Origin: Sphingomonas_E sp042693015
Lineage (GTDB): Bacteria; Pseudomonadota; Alphaproteobacteria; Sphingomonadales; Sphingomonadaceae
Reading direction: 5' to 3'
Assembly: GCF_042693015.1 (NCBI RefSeq)
Contig: NZ_CP170544.1
Location: 4,650,001-4,714,000, forward strand
Length of the DNA stretch: 64,000 bases
The notes beneath the pieces were generated by a model. The model was not told the DNA's origin and did not search any database. It was given only the letters and a program-made list of their open reading frames with translations. Below, one piece after another: positions 17,193 through 26,567 of the stretch. Position numbers and translations under genes: made by a program. Within the stretch, counting starts at the first letter, position 1; every line of letters begins with the position of its first letter.

Positions 17193-18481
17193 TCACTAGT
17201 TCCGTCTTTTCGGGCAAGAAATACGCCGTCCTCGGCCTCGCGCGTTCGGGGCTGGCGACGGTCGACGCGCTGCTGGCGAGCGGCGCCGACGTGGTCGCGT
17301 GGGACGAGAAGGAAGAGGCCCGCGCCAAGGTGGAGGGCCGCGCGACCCTGGCCGATCCGCTGGCGATCGACCTCAAGGGTTTTGACGGTGTGATCGTGTC
17401 GCCGGGCGTGCCGATCATCCGCCACCCGATCCGCGCCAAGGCCACCGAGGCCGGCGTTCCGCTGATAGGCGATATCGAACTGTTTGCGCTCGCCCGGCGG
17501 ACCCTGCCGCCGCATCGCGTGGTCGGCATCACCGGCACCAACGGCAAGTCGACGACGACGGCGCTCGTCACCCACATCCTCGAAACGGCAGGCGTGCCGA
17601 CCTTGATGGGCGGCAATATCGGCCTGCCGATCCTAAGCCGTGATCCGCTGCCGGCGGGTGGCGTCTATGTGCTCGAACTGTCGAGCTACCAGATCGATCT
17701 GACCTACAACCTCGCCTGCGATGTCGCGGTGCTGCTCAACGTCTCGCCCGATCATCTCGATCGCTATCCCGATTTCGAAGGCTATGCCGCGTCCAAGACC
17801 CGGCTGTTCGGGATGCAGAACATCAGCGGCTACGCCGTGATCGGCGTGGATGACGAGGTGAGCACGGCGATTGCGGACATGGTCGACCGGCTCGGCCGCG
17901 GCCAGCTGCGCCGGTTCAGCCGCCGGCAGGTGGGCGATCAGAGCAACTGGCCGTCGCTGCAGGGGCCGCACAACGCGCAGAATGTCGTGGCCGCCGCGAA
18001 CGTGGCCCATCTGCTCGGCGTGCCCGGCGATAAGATCGACCAGGGCGTCGCTTCCTATCCCGGCCTGCCGCACCGCATGGAGCGGGTGGGCGAGAAGAAC
18101 GGTGTGCTGTTCGTCAACGACAGCAAGGCCACCAACGCCATGTCCACCGCGCCCGCGCTTGCAGCCTATCCGAAGATCCACTGGATCCTCGGCGGCCTGC
18201 CCAAGAGCGACGAGCTGAATGATTGCGCGCCTTATTATGATCATGTCGCCGCCGGCTACACGATCGGCGAGGCGGGGCAGATGTTCGCGCGCATCCTGCG
18301 CGATGCCGGCAAGCCGGTGACGGAAAGCGGCACGCTGGAGCAGGCGGTGAAGGACGCGGCCGCTGCCGCCAAGCCGGGCGAGGTCGTCATGCTCTCGCCC
18401 GCCTGCGCCTCCTTCGATCAGTTCCGCGATTTCGAGGCGCGGGGCGATGCCTTCCGCGCGGCCGTGGAGGCGCTGGGATGA
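17189..18481 (+). CDS. murD: UDP-MurNAc-L-Ala:D-Glu ligase MurD
   Basis: A 430-residue Mur ligase that adds D-glutamate. Seen: the N-terminal Rossmann segment KYAVLGLARSGLATV, ATP loop GITGTNGKSTTTALV, GGNIGLPIL, ELSSYQIDL, NVSPDHLDRY, LPHRMERV and the late NDSKATNAMST motif. The stop overlaps ftsW (ATGA). Length is normal for the family. Confidence 0.97.
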   Translation: MITSSVFSGKKYAVLGLARSGLATVDALLASGADVVAWDEKEEARAKVEGRATLADPLAIDLKGFDGVIVSPGVPIIRHPIRAKATEAGVPLIGDIELFALARRTLPPHRVVGITGTNGKSTTTALVTHILETAGVPTLMGGNIGLPILSRDPLPAGGVYVLELSSYQIDLTYNLACDVAVLLNVSPDHLDRYPDFEGYAASKTRLFGMQNISGYAVIGVDDEVSTAIADMVDRLGRGQLRRFSRRQVGDQSNWPSLQGPHNAQNVVAAANVAHLLGVPGDKIDQGVASYPGLPHRMERVGEKNGVLFVNDSKATNAMSTAPALAAYPKIHWILGGLPKSDELNDCAPYYDHVAAGYTIGEAGQMFARILRDAGKPVTESGTLEQAVKDAAAAAKPGEVVMLSPACASFDQFRDFEARGDAFRAAVEALG

Positions 18482-19662
18482 CGGGATCGACGGTCTATCG
18501 CCAGAAACCCTCGCAGGTGGTGCGGCTCGGCCGCGCCGACCGGAGCTGGTACGCGACCTGGTTCTGGGAAATCGACCGTGTCCTCTTGCTGCTGGTGGCG
18601 ATGCTCGTCGGCATCGGCCTGATCGCCGTCGCCGCCGCCTCGCCGTCCGCGGCGGCTAAGGATGGCGTGCCGGCGCTCCATTATTTCTGGCGGCAGATCC
18701 TCTGGGCCGGGCTCGGCGTGCCGCTGATGATCGCGGTGTCGATGCTGCCGCAGGGCCTGGCGAAGCGGATCTCGATCGGCGCCGCGACCTTTTTCACAGT
18801 GATGCTGGCGCTGGTGCCTTTGGTCGGCACCGAGGTGAATGGTGCGGTGCGCTGGCTAGGTGTCGATCCCTTCCGCTTCCAGCCGTCCGAGTTCCTCAAG
18901 CCCTTCTTCGTCGTCGCGGTGGCGTGGATGCTGTCGCTGCGCGCGCAGGATCGCAACCTGCCGGTCGTGCCGCTCACCGGTCTGCTCGTCGCGATCATCG
19001 CAGCCTTGTTGATGAAGCAGCCCGATTTCGGCCAGACCGTGATCTTCTGCGCCGTATGGGCAGCCTTGCTGGTCATCTCGGGCGTGCAGATGCGCTTCCT
19101 GATGATGCTGGGCGGCGCCGGCATCGGCCTGCTCGCCTTGATGTTCACCTTCTACGCGAACGGCCGCGACCGCGTGATCGAGTTCCTGACCGGCACCGGC
19201 GATACCTATCATGTCGATGTCGGCTATGCGACGATCACCAACGGCGGCCTTGTCGGCCTGGGGCCGGGCGGCGGCATCCAGAAGTTCCGCCTGCCCGAAG
19301 CGCATAACGACTATATCTTTTCCGTGATCGGGGAGGAGTTTGGCCTGATCTCCTGCATCGTCATCGCCATCATCTATCTGGCGATCATGGTCCGCGTGTT
19401 CCTGAAGCTGCTCGACGAGGAGGATCAGTTCATCATCCTCGCGGCTTCCGGCCTCGCCATCCAGTTCGGGCTGCAGGCCGTGATCAACATGGCGGTCAAC
19501 GTCCAGCTCGTGCCGTCCAAGGGCATGACCTTGCCCTTCATCAGCTATGGCGGTTCGTCGCTGCTCGCGGTGTCGATGGGCTTCGGGCTGCTGCTTGCAT
19601 TCACCAAACGCAATCCGTTCCTCAAGCGGTCGCCCTATGTGGTGACGTGGAGCGGAAAATGA
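18478..19662 (+). CDS. ftsW: SEDS peptidoglycan polymerase FtsW
   Basis: A 394-residue polytopic SEDS protein (about ten membrane helices) that polymerises glycan strands at the septum together with FtsI. Seen: GAVRWLGVDPFRFQPSEFLK with the conserved QPSE, KQPDFGQT, GLGPGGGIQKFRLPEAHNDYIFSVIGEE with the catalytic-region Asp, and the C-terminal FISYGGSSLLA. The first 30 residues are cytoplasmic and polar. It lies between murD (4-base overlap) and murG (10-base gap). Confidence 0.96.
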   Translation: MTGSTVYRQKPSQVVRLGRADRSWYATWFWEIDRVLLLLVAMLVGIGLIAVAAASPSAAAKDGVPALHYFWRQILWAGLGVPLMIAVSMLPQGLAKRISIGAATFFTVMLALVPLVGTEVNGAVRWLGVDPFRFQPSEFLKPFFVVAVAWMLSLRAQDRNLPVVPLTGLLVAIIAALLMKQPDFGQTVIFCAVWAALLVISGVQMRFLMMLGGAGIGLLALMFTFYANGRDRVIEFLTGTGDTYHVDVGYATITNGGLVGLGPGGGIQKFRLPEAHNDYIFSVIGEEFGLISCIVIAIIYLAIMVRVFLKLLDEEDQFIILAASGLAIQFGLQAVINMAVNVQLVPSKGMTLPFISYGGSSLLAVSMGFGLLLAFTKRNPFLKRSPYVVTWSGK

Positions 19663-19672
19663 GATTTCTCGC

Positions 19673-20842
19673 ATGAGCGTTACCCGCCACTTCGTCCTCG
19701 CCGCCGGCGGCACCGGCGGCCATATGATTCCGGCGCATGCGCTGGCGTCGGAACTGATGCGCCGCGGCCATCGCGTGGCGCTCGTCACCGACGATCGCGG
19801 CGCCAAGATCCCCGGCCTGTTCCAGGGCGTGCAGACCCATGTGCTGCCGGCCGGCCGCGTTTCCGGCGGGCCGATCGGCTGGATGCGCGCCGGCCGCTCG
19901 ATCATGGCCGGGCGCGATATGGCGCGGCGGCTTTATGATGCGTTCGAGCCGTCTGCCGTCGTCGGCTTCGGCGGCTATCCGGCGCTGCCGTCGATGCTGG
20001 CGGCGTTCAAGGACAAGATCCCGACCGCTATCCATGAACAGAATGCCGTGCTCGGCCGGGTCAACCGGCTGCTCGCGCGCAAGGTGGACGCGATCGCGAC
20101 GGCTTACCCCCATGTCGAGCGGCTGGCGCCGCGCCATGAGATCAAGACTCATCTGGTCGGCAATCCGGTGCGCGACGAGGTTCGGAGCTTACGCGACCAG
20201 CCCTTCCCGCCGCTGACCGAGGATGGCGTGTTTCGCGTGCTCGTCACCGGCGGCAGCCAGGGCGCGAGCGTGCTTTCGCAGGTAGTGCCCGAGGGGCTGG
20301 GCCTCTTGCCGCTCAATTTCCGCCGCCGTATCCAGGTGACGCAGCAGTGCCGGCCTGAAGATATCGAGGATGTCCGCGCGAAATATGCGGCGCTCGGCAT
20401 TCCCGCCGATCTCGCCACCTATCTGCCCGACATGCCCGATCGGCTCGCCTGGTCGCACCTGGTGATCGCGCGCGCCGGTGCGTCGACGATCGCGGAGCTT
20501 ACGGTCGCGGGGCGGCCCGCCATCCTCATTCCGCTGCCGTCGGCGACCGACGATCACCAGACCGCCAATGCGCGCGAACTCCATGAAGCGGGCGGCGCGC
20601 GGGCGATCAACCAGCGTAATTTCACGGCGGTCGAGCTCGCCAAGCAGATGCAGAAGCTGGCATTGGAGCCCGGTTCGCTCCAGAATGCCGCCAAGCGTGC
20701 ATGGGCCTGCGGCCGTCCGGATGCGGCGGAAGCATTGGCCGACCTGGTCGAAAGCCTGGGTCGCACGCCGATCATGGATCCATTGCCGGTGAAGCCGGCC
20801 GAAGTATCGCCGTCTGCGGGCGGCCGGGAGGCATTTGCGTGA
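19673..20842 (+). CDS. murG: Lipid II synthase MurG (UDP-GlcNAc transferase)
   Basis: A 389-residue GT28 glycosyltransferase that adds GlcNAc to lipid I at the cytoplasmic face of the membrane. Seen: AAGGTGGHMIPAHALA, VVGFGGYPALPSM, IHEQNAVLGRVNRLL, VTGGSQGASVLSQ, and the donor site segment ARAGASTIAELTVAGRPAILIPLPSATDDHQTANA (split here as read). The C-terminal tail after about residue 365 is variable. The stop overlaps murC (GTGA). Confidence 0.97.
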   Translation: MSVTRHFVLAAGGTGGHMIPAHALASELMRRGHRVALVTDDRGAKIPGLFQGVQTHVLPAGRVSGGPIGWMRAGRSIMAGRDMARRLYDAFEPSAVVGFGGYPALPSMLAAFKDKIPTAIHEQNAVLGRVNRLLARKVDAIATAYPHVERLAPRHEIKTHLVGNPVRDEVRSLRDQPFPPLTEDGVFRVLVTGGSQGASVLSQVVPEGLGLLPLNFRRRIQVTQQCRPEDIEDVRAKYAALGIPADLATYLPDMPDRLAWSHLVIARAGASTIAELTVAGRPAILIPLPSATDDHQTANARELHEAGGARAINQRNFTAVELAKQMQKLALEPGSLQNAAKRAWACGRPDAAEALADLVESLGRTPIMDPLPVKPAEVSPSAGGREAFA

Positions 20843-22254
20843 AGGGCGTCGCCAAGGATATCGGCACCATCCATTTCATCGGCATCGGCGGGATCGGCAT
20901 GTCCGGCATCGCCGAGGTGATGCACAATCTTGGCTACAAGGTGCAGGGATCGGACGTGGCCGAAGGCTATGTCGTCGAAGGCTTGCGCAAGCGCGGCATC
21001 CCCGTCGCGATCGGCCACAAGGCGGAAAATCTGGGTGACGCCGCGGTGGTCGTGACCTCGACCGCGATCAAACGTGGCAATCCGGAGGTTGAACTCGCCC
21101 TCGAACGGCGTGTCCCTGTCGTCCGCCGCGCCGAGATGCTGGCCGAACTGATGCGGCTGAAGTCCACCGTCGCGGTGGCCGGCACGCACGGCAAGACCAC
21201 GACGACCTCGATGGTCGCGGCCTTGCTCGATGCCGGCGGCGTCGATCCGACCGTCATCAATGGCGGCATCATCAACAGCTACGGCTCGAACGCCCGCCTG
21301 GGTGCGTCGGACTGGATGGTGGTGGAGGCCGACGAGAGCGACGGCAGCTTCCTGCGCCTCGACGGCACGATCGCGGTCGTCACCAACATCGATCCCGAGC
21401 ATCTCGACCATTATGGATCGTTCGATGCGGTAAAGGATGCTTTCGTCGAGTTCGTCGAGAATGTGCCCTTCTATGGCGCGGCTTTGCTCTGCCTCGACCA
21501 CCCCGAAGTGCAAGCGATCATCCCGCGCGTGCGCGACCGCCGCGTCGTCACCTATGGCTTCTCGGCGCAGGCGGACGTTCGCGGCGTCAATGTGACGCCG
21601 ATCCCCGGCGGCAACCGCTTCGAGACGATCGTTCGTGAGCGCGATGGCACCAGCCGTTCGATCGAGGGGATCGAGCTGCCGATGCCCGGCCGCCACAATG
21701 TCCAGAACGCGCTTGCCGCGATCGGCGTGGCGCTCGAAATGGGCGTGCCCGATGACGTGATCCGCACCGGCTTCGCCAAGTTCGGCGGGGTCAAGCGGCG
21801 CTTCACCAAGGTGGGCGAGGTGGATGGCGTCACCGTCATCGACGATTATGGCCACCACCCCGTCGAGATCCGCGCCGTGCTTTCGGCCGCGCGCGAGGGC
21901 GCGCAGAACCGCGTGATTGCGGTCGTCCAGCCGCACCGCTTCACCCGCCTCCACGATCTGATGGATGAGTTCCAGTCGGCCTTCAACGACGCCGACATCG
22001 TCTATGTCGCGCCGGTCTATGCGGCCGGCGAGGCGCCGATCGAGGGCGTGGATGCGGCGGCGCTGGTCAAGGGTCTGAAGACCCGCGGCCACCGTGCCGC
22101 GCACGAGATTGCCGGCGCCGATGCGCTCGCGGCCGAAATGGCGAAGGTCGCCCAGCCCGATGACATGATCATCTGTCTGGGCGCGGGCGACATCACCAAA
22201 TGGGCGGCGGGCCTCGCCGATGGCATCACCGCCGCGCGGAAGGTGCCCGCCTGA
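20839..22254 (+). CDS. murC: UDP-MurNAc:L-alanine ligase MurC
   Basis: A 471-residue Mur ligase adding the first residue, L-Ala, to UDP-MurNAc. Seen: IHFIGIGGIGMSGIAE in the N-terminal domain, ATP loop GTHGKTTTTSMVAALL, EADESDGSFL, NIDPEHLDHYG and IDDYGHHPVEIRA. The start is GTG at 20839, overlapping the murG stop; 46 open codons upstream overlap murG and are not coding for this protein. It is 1-base overlapped (TGATG) with the following 63-codon gene. Confidence 0.97.
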   Translation: MKGVAKDIGTIHFIGIGGIGMSGIAEVMHNLGYKVQGSDVAEGYVVEGLRKRGIPVAIGHKAENLGDAAVVVTSTAIKRGNPEVELALERRVPVVRRAEMLAELMRLKSTVAVAGTHGKTTTTSMVAALLDAGGVDPTVINGGIINSYGSNARLGASDWMVVEADESDGSFLRLDGTIAVVTNIDPEHLDHYGSFDAVKDAFVEFVENVPFYGAALLCLDHPEVQAIIPRVRDRRVVTYGFSAQADVRGVNVTPIPGGNRFETIVRERDGTSRSIEGIELPMPGRHNVQNALAAIGVALEMGVPDDVIRTGFAKFGGVKRRFTKVGEVDGVTVIDDYGHHPVEIRAVLSAAREGAQNRVIAVVQPHRFTRLHDLMDEFQSAFNDADIVYVAPVYAAGEAPIEGVDAAALVKGLKTRGHRAAHEIAGADALAAEMAKVAQPDDMIICLGAGDITKWAAGLADGITAARKVPA

Positions 22255-22445
22255 TGGAGCCCTTCACCGCCTGGGTCGATTTTCAGGAGGAGATGCTGAA
22301 GCTTCAGCGCGCCCAGCTCGACGCGACGAAGCAGATGATCGACGCCGGGGCCGATGCGGTCGCGACGCAGAAGGCGGCTGCCCAGGCGACCGACGCCGGG
22401 ATCAAGGCGTGGAAAAGCTGGTTCCACCTGTGGGGGATCAAGTGA
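22254..22445 (+). CDS. Conserved-looking 63-residue protein between murC and murB
   Basis: A 63-residue protein with overlapping signals on both sides: its ATG overlaps the murC stop (TGATG), and its own stop overlaps the murB GTG (GTGA). It is predicted to be mostly helical and amphipathic (DFQEEMLKLQRAQLDATKQMID, then an Ala/Gln/Lys-rich stretch) and ends with the aromatic WKSWFHLWGIK. No transmembrane helix is seen. It is loosely phasin- or apolipoprotein-like in composition; no family recognised. Position suggests a cell envelope accessory role, which is an inference. Confidence 0.7.
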   Translation: MEPFTAWVDFQEEMLKLQRAQLDATKQMIDAGADAVATQKAAAQATDAGIKAWKSWFHLWGIK

Positions 22446-23371
22446 ACGCCGCGCAGGCATATTCTTCCGATCGGATGCCGACGGTGCGCGGCAAGCTGAC
22501 GGCCGATGCGCCGCTGGCGCCGCTCGTCTGGTTCAAGAGCGGCGGCACGGCCGAATGGCTGTTTGAGCCGAAGGACGTGGACGATCTGGCGCACTTCCTG
22601 GCTGATCTCGATCCCGCAGTGCCGGTGATGGGCCTCGGCCTAGGCTCCAACATGATCGTCCGTGATGGCGGCGTGCCGGGCGTGGTCGTGCGACTGGGCA
22701 AGGCTTTCGCCAAGGTCGAGCAGGCGGATCGCACGACGCTCCGCTGTGGCGGCGGCGCGAGCGGCATCCTCGTCTCCTCCTCGGCGCGCGACGCCGGCAT
22801 CGGCGGGGTCGAATTCCTGCGCTCGATCCCCGGCACGGTCGGCGGCTTCGTTCGCATGAACGGCGGCGCTTATGGCCGCGAGGTGAAGGACGTGCTGGTC
22901 GAATGCGACGTCGTCCTGCGCTCGGGCGAGCGCAAGACGTTGGCGCTCGCCGATCTCGGCTACACCTATCGCCATTCGGAACTGCCCGAAGGGGCGATCG
23001 TCGTCAGCGCCACCTTCCGCGGGCATGAGGCGGACCCGGCGATCATCCAGGCCGAGATGGACCGCATCTCGGCTGAGCGCGAGGCATCGCAGCCGCTGCG
23101 TTCCAAGACGGGCGGATCGACCTTCAAGAACCCGCCGGGCCACAAGGCCTGGGCGCTGGTCGACGCGGCCGGCTGTCGCGGCCTCAAGCGCGGCGACGCA
23201 CAGGTTTCGGAAAAGCATTGCAACTTCCTCCTCAATCTCGGCAGCGCCAGCTCCGCCGACATCGAGGCGTTGGGCGAGGAGGTGCGGGACAAGGTGAAGG
23301 CGCACTCTGGCGTGACACTGGAATGGGAGATTCAGCGCGTGGGCCAAAGCGGTCAGGAGGAGCCAAAGTGA
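22442..23371 (+). CDS. murB: UDP-N-acetylenolpyruvoylglucosamine reductase MurB
   Basis: A 309-residue FAD/NADPH enzyme reducing UDP-GlcNAc-enolpyruvate to UDP-MurNAc. Seen: LVWFKSGGTAEWLFEP, GLGSNMIVRDGG, the FAD-site segment FLRSIPGTVGGFVRMNGGAYG, the catalytic TGGSTFKNPPGHKAW and VSEKHCNFLLN. The type (Tyr-lacking loop, short C-terminus) is the type II form found in alphaproteobacteria. The start is GTG at 22442, overlapped with the upstream stop; its end overlaps ddl. Confidence 0.96.
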   Translation: MNAAQAYSSDRMPTVRGKLTADAPLAPLVWFKSGGTAEWLFEPKDVDDLAHFLADLDPAVPVMGLGLGSNMIVRDGGVPGVVVRLGKAFAKVEQADRTTLRCGGGASGILVSSSARDAGIGGVEFLRSIPGTVGGFVRMNGGAYGREVKDVLVECDVVLRSGERKTLALADLGYTYRHSELPEGAIVVSATFRGHEADPAIIQAEMDRISAEREASQPLRSKTGGSTFKNPPGHKAWALVDAAGCRGLKRGDAQVSEKHCNFLLNLGSASSADIEALGEEVRDKVKAHSGVTLEWEIQRVGQSGQEEPK

Positions 23372-24291
23372 GTGTGAAGCCCCTCCATGTCGCGGTGCTG
23401 ATGGGCGGCTGGTCCTCCGAGCGCGAGGTTTCGCTAACCTCCGGCGCCGGTGTTGCCGATGCGCTGGAATCGCTCGGCCACAAGGTCACGCGGATCGACA
23501 TGGGCCGCGATGTTGCGCTGAAGCTCCATGAAGCGAAGCCGGACGTCGTGTTCAACGCGCTCCACGGCACGCCCGGCGAAGATGGCACCATCCAGGGCCT
23601 GCTCGACATCATGGGCCTCAAATATACCCATAGCGGCCTCGCCACCTCCGTGATCGCGATCGACAAGCAGCTTACGAAGAATGAGCTGGTGCCGCATGGC
23701 GTGCGGATGCCCGAGGGCGTGATCGTCGCGTCGGAGAGCCTCTATGCGGCCGACCCGATGCCGCGTCCGTTCGTGCTGAAGCCGGTCAATGAAGGTTCGT
23801 CCGTCGGCGTCGCGATCGTCATGGAGGATGGCAATTACGGCAAGCCGATCGCGCGCGACAGCGAAGGGCCGTGGAAGCATTTCGATCATCTCCTCGCCGA
23901 ACCCTTCATCAAGGGGCGCGAACTGACGGTGGCGGTGCTGGGGGAAGAGGCGCTCGCGGTCACCGAGCTCTGCCCCAAGAGCGGCTTCTATGACTATGAC
24001 GCCAAATATACCGACGGGATGACGGTTCACGTCTGCCCCGCCGAAATCCCCGCTGACATTGCCGCGGCTGCCAAGGCGATGGCGCTGAAGGCGCACCAGC
24101 TGCTCGGCTGCAAGGGAACGTCGCGATCGGATTTCCGCTGGGATGACGAACGTGGCGAGGCCGGTCTCTATCTGCTCGAAGTCAACACCCAGCCGGGGAT
24201 GACGCCGTTGAGCCTCGTCCCCGAACAGGCGCGCCATCTGGGCATGAGCTATGCGGAGCTCGTCCAGCGGATCGTCGAGGAGGCGCTATGA
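23368..24291 (+). CDS. ddl: D-alanine--D-alanine ligase
   Basis: A 307-residue ATP-grasp enzyme making D-Ala-D-Ala for MurF. Seen: VLMGGWSSEREVSLTSG, the loop HGTPGEDGTIQGLL, PFVLKPVNEGSSVGV, the EALAVTELCPKSGFYDYDAKYT region, and the metal-binding end LLEVNTQPGMTPLSLVPEQA. The start is GTG at 23368 with AGGAGG 7 bases upstream, overlapping the murB stop; the end overlaps ftsQ (ATGA). Confidence 0.97.
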   Translation: MSVKPLHVAVLMGGWSSEREVSLTSGAGVADALESLGHKVTRIDMGRDVALKLHEAKPDVVFNALHGTPGEDGTIQGLLDIMGLKYTHSGLATSVIAIDKQLTKNELVPHGVRMPEGVIVASESLYAADPMPRPFVLKPVNEGSSVGVAIVMEDGNYGKPIARDSEGPWKHFDHLLAEPFIKGRELTVAVLGEEALAVTELCPKSGFYDYDAKYTDGMTVHVCPAEIPADIAAAAKAMALKAHQLLGCKGTSRSDFRWDDERGEAGLYLLEVNTQPGMTPLSLVPEQARHLGMSYAELVQRIVEEAL

Positions 24292-25271
24292 CGGCAGCGG
24301 CGGGGCGGGGCAACGATCGCGCGACCATTCGCCGCGGCACCCAGCCGCGCAAACGTGCCGCGCCCAAGGGCCGGGCGAAGAAGCCGGTCGTCAGGAAAAG
24401 CCTGCTCGCCACGCTGCCGCCGCCCGTGGCCGCGGTCGCCCGCCGTGCCGCCAATTATGCGCTGGTGGCCGCGCTGATCGGTGGCGTCGTCGCCGGCGTC
24501 ATCGCGATGGGCCTGCCGCAGATGATCGGCATCGAGATCGGCGAAGGCATCGGCAAGGCCGGCTTCGCGGTCAAGAAGGTCGAGATCACCGGCATCGACC
24601 GGATGGACCGCGCCCCCGTGGAGGACGCCGCTTTCTCCGCGCAGGAACTGGCGATGCCGCTGGTCGATATCGGGGATATCCGCGGCAAGCTGCTCCAGCA
24701 GGGCTGGGTGAAGGATGCGCGCGTGTCGCGTCGCCTGCCCGATACCCTGGTGATCGACATCGTCGAGCGCGAGCCGGCGGCGATCTGGCAGCATCGCCAG
24801 CGCCTCCATCTGATCGACGCCGATGGCCGCGTGATCGAACAGCTCCGCTTGTCGGGATCGCCACTGCCCGATCTGCCGATCCTGATCGGCCCCAACGCCA
24901 ATTATCAGGTCGCCGCGCTCGATCGGCTGCTGCAGGCATCACCGCAGTTGAAGCCGATGCTGGACGGCGCGAGCTGGGTGGGTGATCGCCGCTGGGACAT
25001 CCGCTTCCGTTCGGGCGAGACCTTGTCGCTGCCCGAAGGCGAGGGGCAGGCGCGTGCGGCGCTGGCGGACTTCGCAGAACGCGACGGCAATATGCGGCTG
25101 CTGGGGCAGGGGATGTTGCGCTTCGACATGCGCAATCCGGGGCGGATCATCGTCCGCCCGGCGCCGAAGCCGACGACGGAACAGGCGGCGGCATCGGTGC
25201 GGCCTGCCGTCGAACGTGACGACAGCGCCGATCCGCCACCGGCGAAAGTGGCGGACGCACGGAGCATCTGA
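24288..25271 (+). CDS. ftsQ: Cell division protein FtsQ
   Basis: A 327-residue bitopic division protein. Layout: a 45-residue basic cytoplasmic N-terminus, one membrane helix (about residues 57-82), a POTRA domain (VKKVEITGIDRMDRAPVEDA, then LVDIGDIRGKLLQQGWVKDARVSRRLPDTLVIDIVEREPAAIW as read) and a beta domain with HLIDADGRVI. It joins FtsL and FtsB at the septum. ATGA overlap with ddl; 30 bases before ftsA. Confidence 0.93.
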   Translation: MTAAAGRGNDRATIRRGTQPRKRAAPKGRAKKPVVRKSLLATLPPPVAAVARRAANYALVAALIGGVVAGVIAMGLPQMIGIEIGEGIGKAGFAVKKVEITGIDRMDRAPVEDAAFSAQELAMPLVDIGDIRGKLLQQGWVKDARVSRRLPDTLVIDIVEREPAAIWQHRQRLHLIDADGRVIEQLRLSGSPLPDLPILIGPNANYQVAALDRLLQASPQLKPMLDGASWVGDRRWDIRFRSGETLSLPEGEGQARAALADFAERDGNMRLLGQGMLRFDMRNPGRIIVRPAPKPTTEQAAASVRPAVERDDSADPPPAKVADARSI

Positions 25272-25301
25272 AGGGGCGAGTTTTTTGGGGGACATAGGTT
25301 T

Positions 25302-26567
25302 ATGGCGCAGGCCCGCAGCGACAATCTGATCACCGCGCTGGACATCGGCTCGTCCAAGGTCTGCGCGTTGATCGCCGAAGTGCCCGACGGCGGCGGCGAA
25401 ATCCAGGTGCTCGGCACCGGCCAGCGCGAGAGCAAGGGCGTGCGCCACGGCTATGTCGCCGACATGGAGCGCACCGAGGCCGCGATCCGCGAGGCGGTGG
25501 AGCAGGCCGAGCGCATCGCCCGCACCAATATCGAGGATGTGTGGGTCAGCTTCTCGGCCGGGGGGCTGGTGAGCAAGCTGGCGGCGGTCGAGGTCGATCT
25601 CGGCGGCCATCGCATCGAGCAGCAGGACATTGATGCGCTGCTGAACGCGGGTCGCAACGCCATCGACCCCGAAGGCCGCATGGTCCTCCACGCGCAGCCG
25701 ACGCTCTACACGCTCGACGGCCTAAAGGGCACGCGCACGCCGCTCGGCCTCCATGCCGATCGCCTCGGCGTCGACATCCATGTCGTCGCGGCAGAGGCCT
25801 CGCCGGTCCGCAATGTCGATCTCTGCGTCCGCTCCGCGCATCTGGCAGTGAAGTCGATCGTCGCCTCGCCGATCGCGGCGGGCATGGCCTGTCTGTCGGA
25901 AGAAGAACGCGATCTCGGCGTGGCGCTGGTCGAGATGGGCGCGGGCGTCACCAACGTCTCGCTGTTCGCCGGCGGGATGCTGGTCGGCCTCGCCTCGCTG
26001 CCGATGGGGGCGGCGGACATCACCGACAACATCGCCTCGGCGCTCGGCACCCGTCGCTTCGACGCGGAGCGATTGAAGACCTTCTATGGATCGGCGATGA
26101 CTAGCCCACGCGACAATCACGACATGATCGATGTCGTTCCGGTCGCCGGCGCGCAGGACGGCGCCGATCCCATGCGGATCACCCGCGCGCAGCTTATCGC
26201 CATCATCCGCCAGCAGCTCGAACGCTGGATGGGGGAGATCGGCTCGACCTTGAAGGCATTGGGCTTCAGCGGTCCGGTCAGCCGGCAGATCGTGCTGACC
26301 GGCGGCGGTGCGGAGATGAAGGGGATTGCGGATTATGCGCAAGGGTTGCTCGGCCAGTCGGTTCGCGTCGGCAAGCCGCGCGGGCTTGCGGGCCTGCCCG
26401 AAGCGCATAGCGGCCCGGCCTTCGCGACGCTCGCGGGGCTGATCCACTATGCGGCATCCGATCCGATCGACCTCAGAACGATCGTGCCGGGCGCCCAGAC
26501 GGTCCATCGCGTGAGCGGTGGAAACGCGATCCAGCGCATGATTGCGGCTTTTCGGAACGGATATTGA
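25302..26567 (+). CDS. ftsA: Cell division protein FtsA
   Basis: A 421-residue actin-fold protein that tethers FtsZ to the membrane. Seen: ALDIGSSKVCALIAEV at the start, RGESKG-like RESKGVRHG, LAVKSIVASPIAAG, EMGAGVTNVSLFAGG, VLTGGGAEMKGI, and a short C-terminal amphipathic membrane helix (NAIQRMIAAFRNGY). A run of six G before the ATG region (TTTTTTGGGGG) precedes it. Followed by a 119-base gap before ftsZ. Confidence 0.96.
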   Translation: MAQARSDNLITALDIGSSKVCALIAEVPDGGGEIQVLGTGQRESKGVRHGYVADMERTEAAIREAVEQAERIARTNIEDVWVSFSAGGLVSKLAAVEVDLGGHRIEQQDIDALLNAGRNAIDPEGRMVLHAQPTLYTLDGLKGTRTPLGLHADRLGVDIHVVAAEASPVRNVDLCVRSAHLAVKSIVASPIAAGMACLSEEERDLGVALVEMGAGVTNVSLFAGGMLVGLASLPMGAADITDNIASALGTRRFDAERLKTFYGSAMTSPRDNHDMIDVVPVAGAQDGADPMRITRAQLIAIIRQQLERWMGEIGSTLKALGFSGPVSRQIVLTGGGAEMKGIADYAQGLLGQSVRVGKPRGLAGLPEAHSGPAFATLAGLIHYAASDPIDLRTIVPGAQTVHRVSGGNAIQRMIAAFRNGY

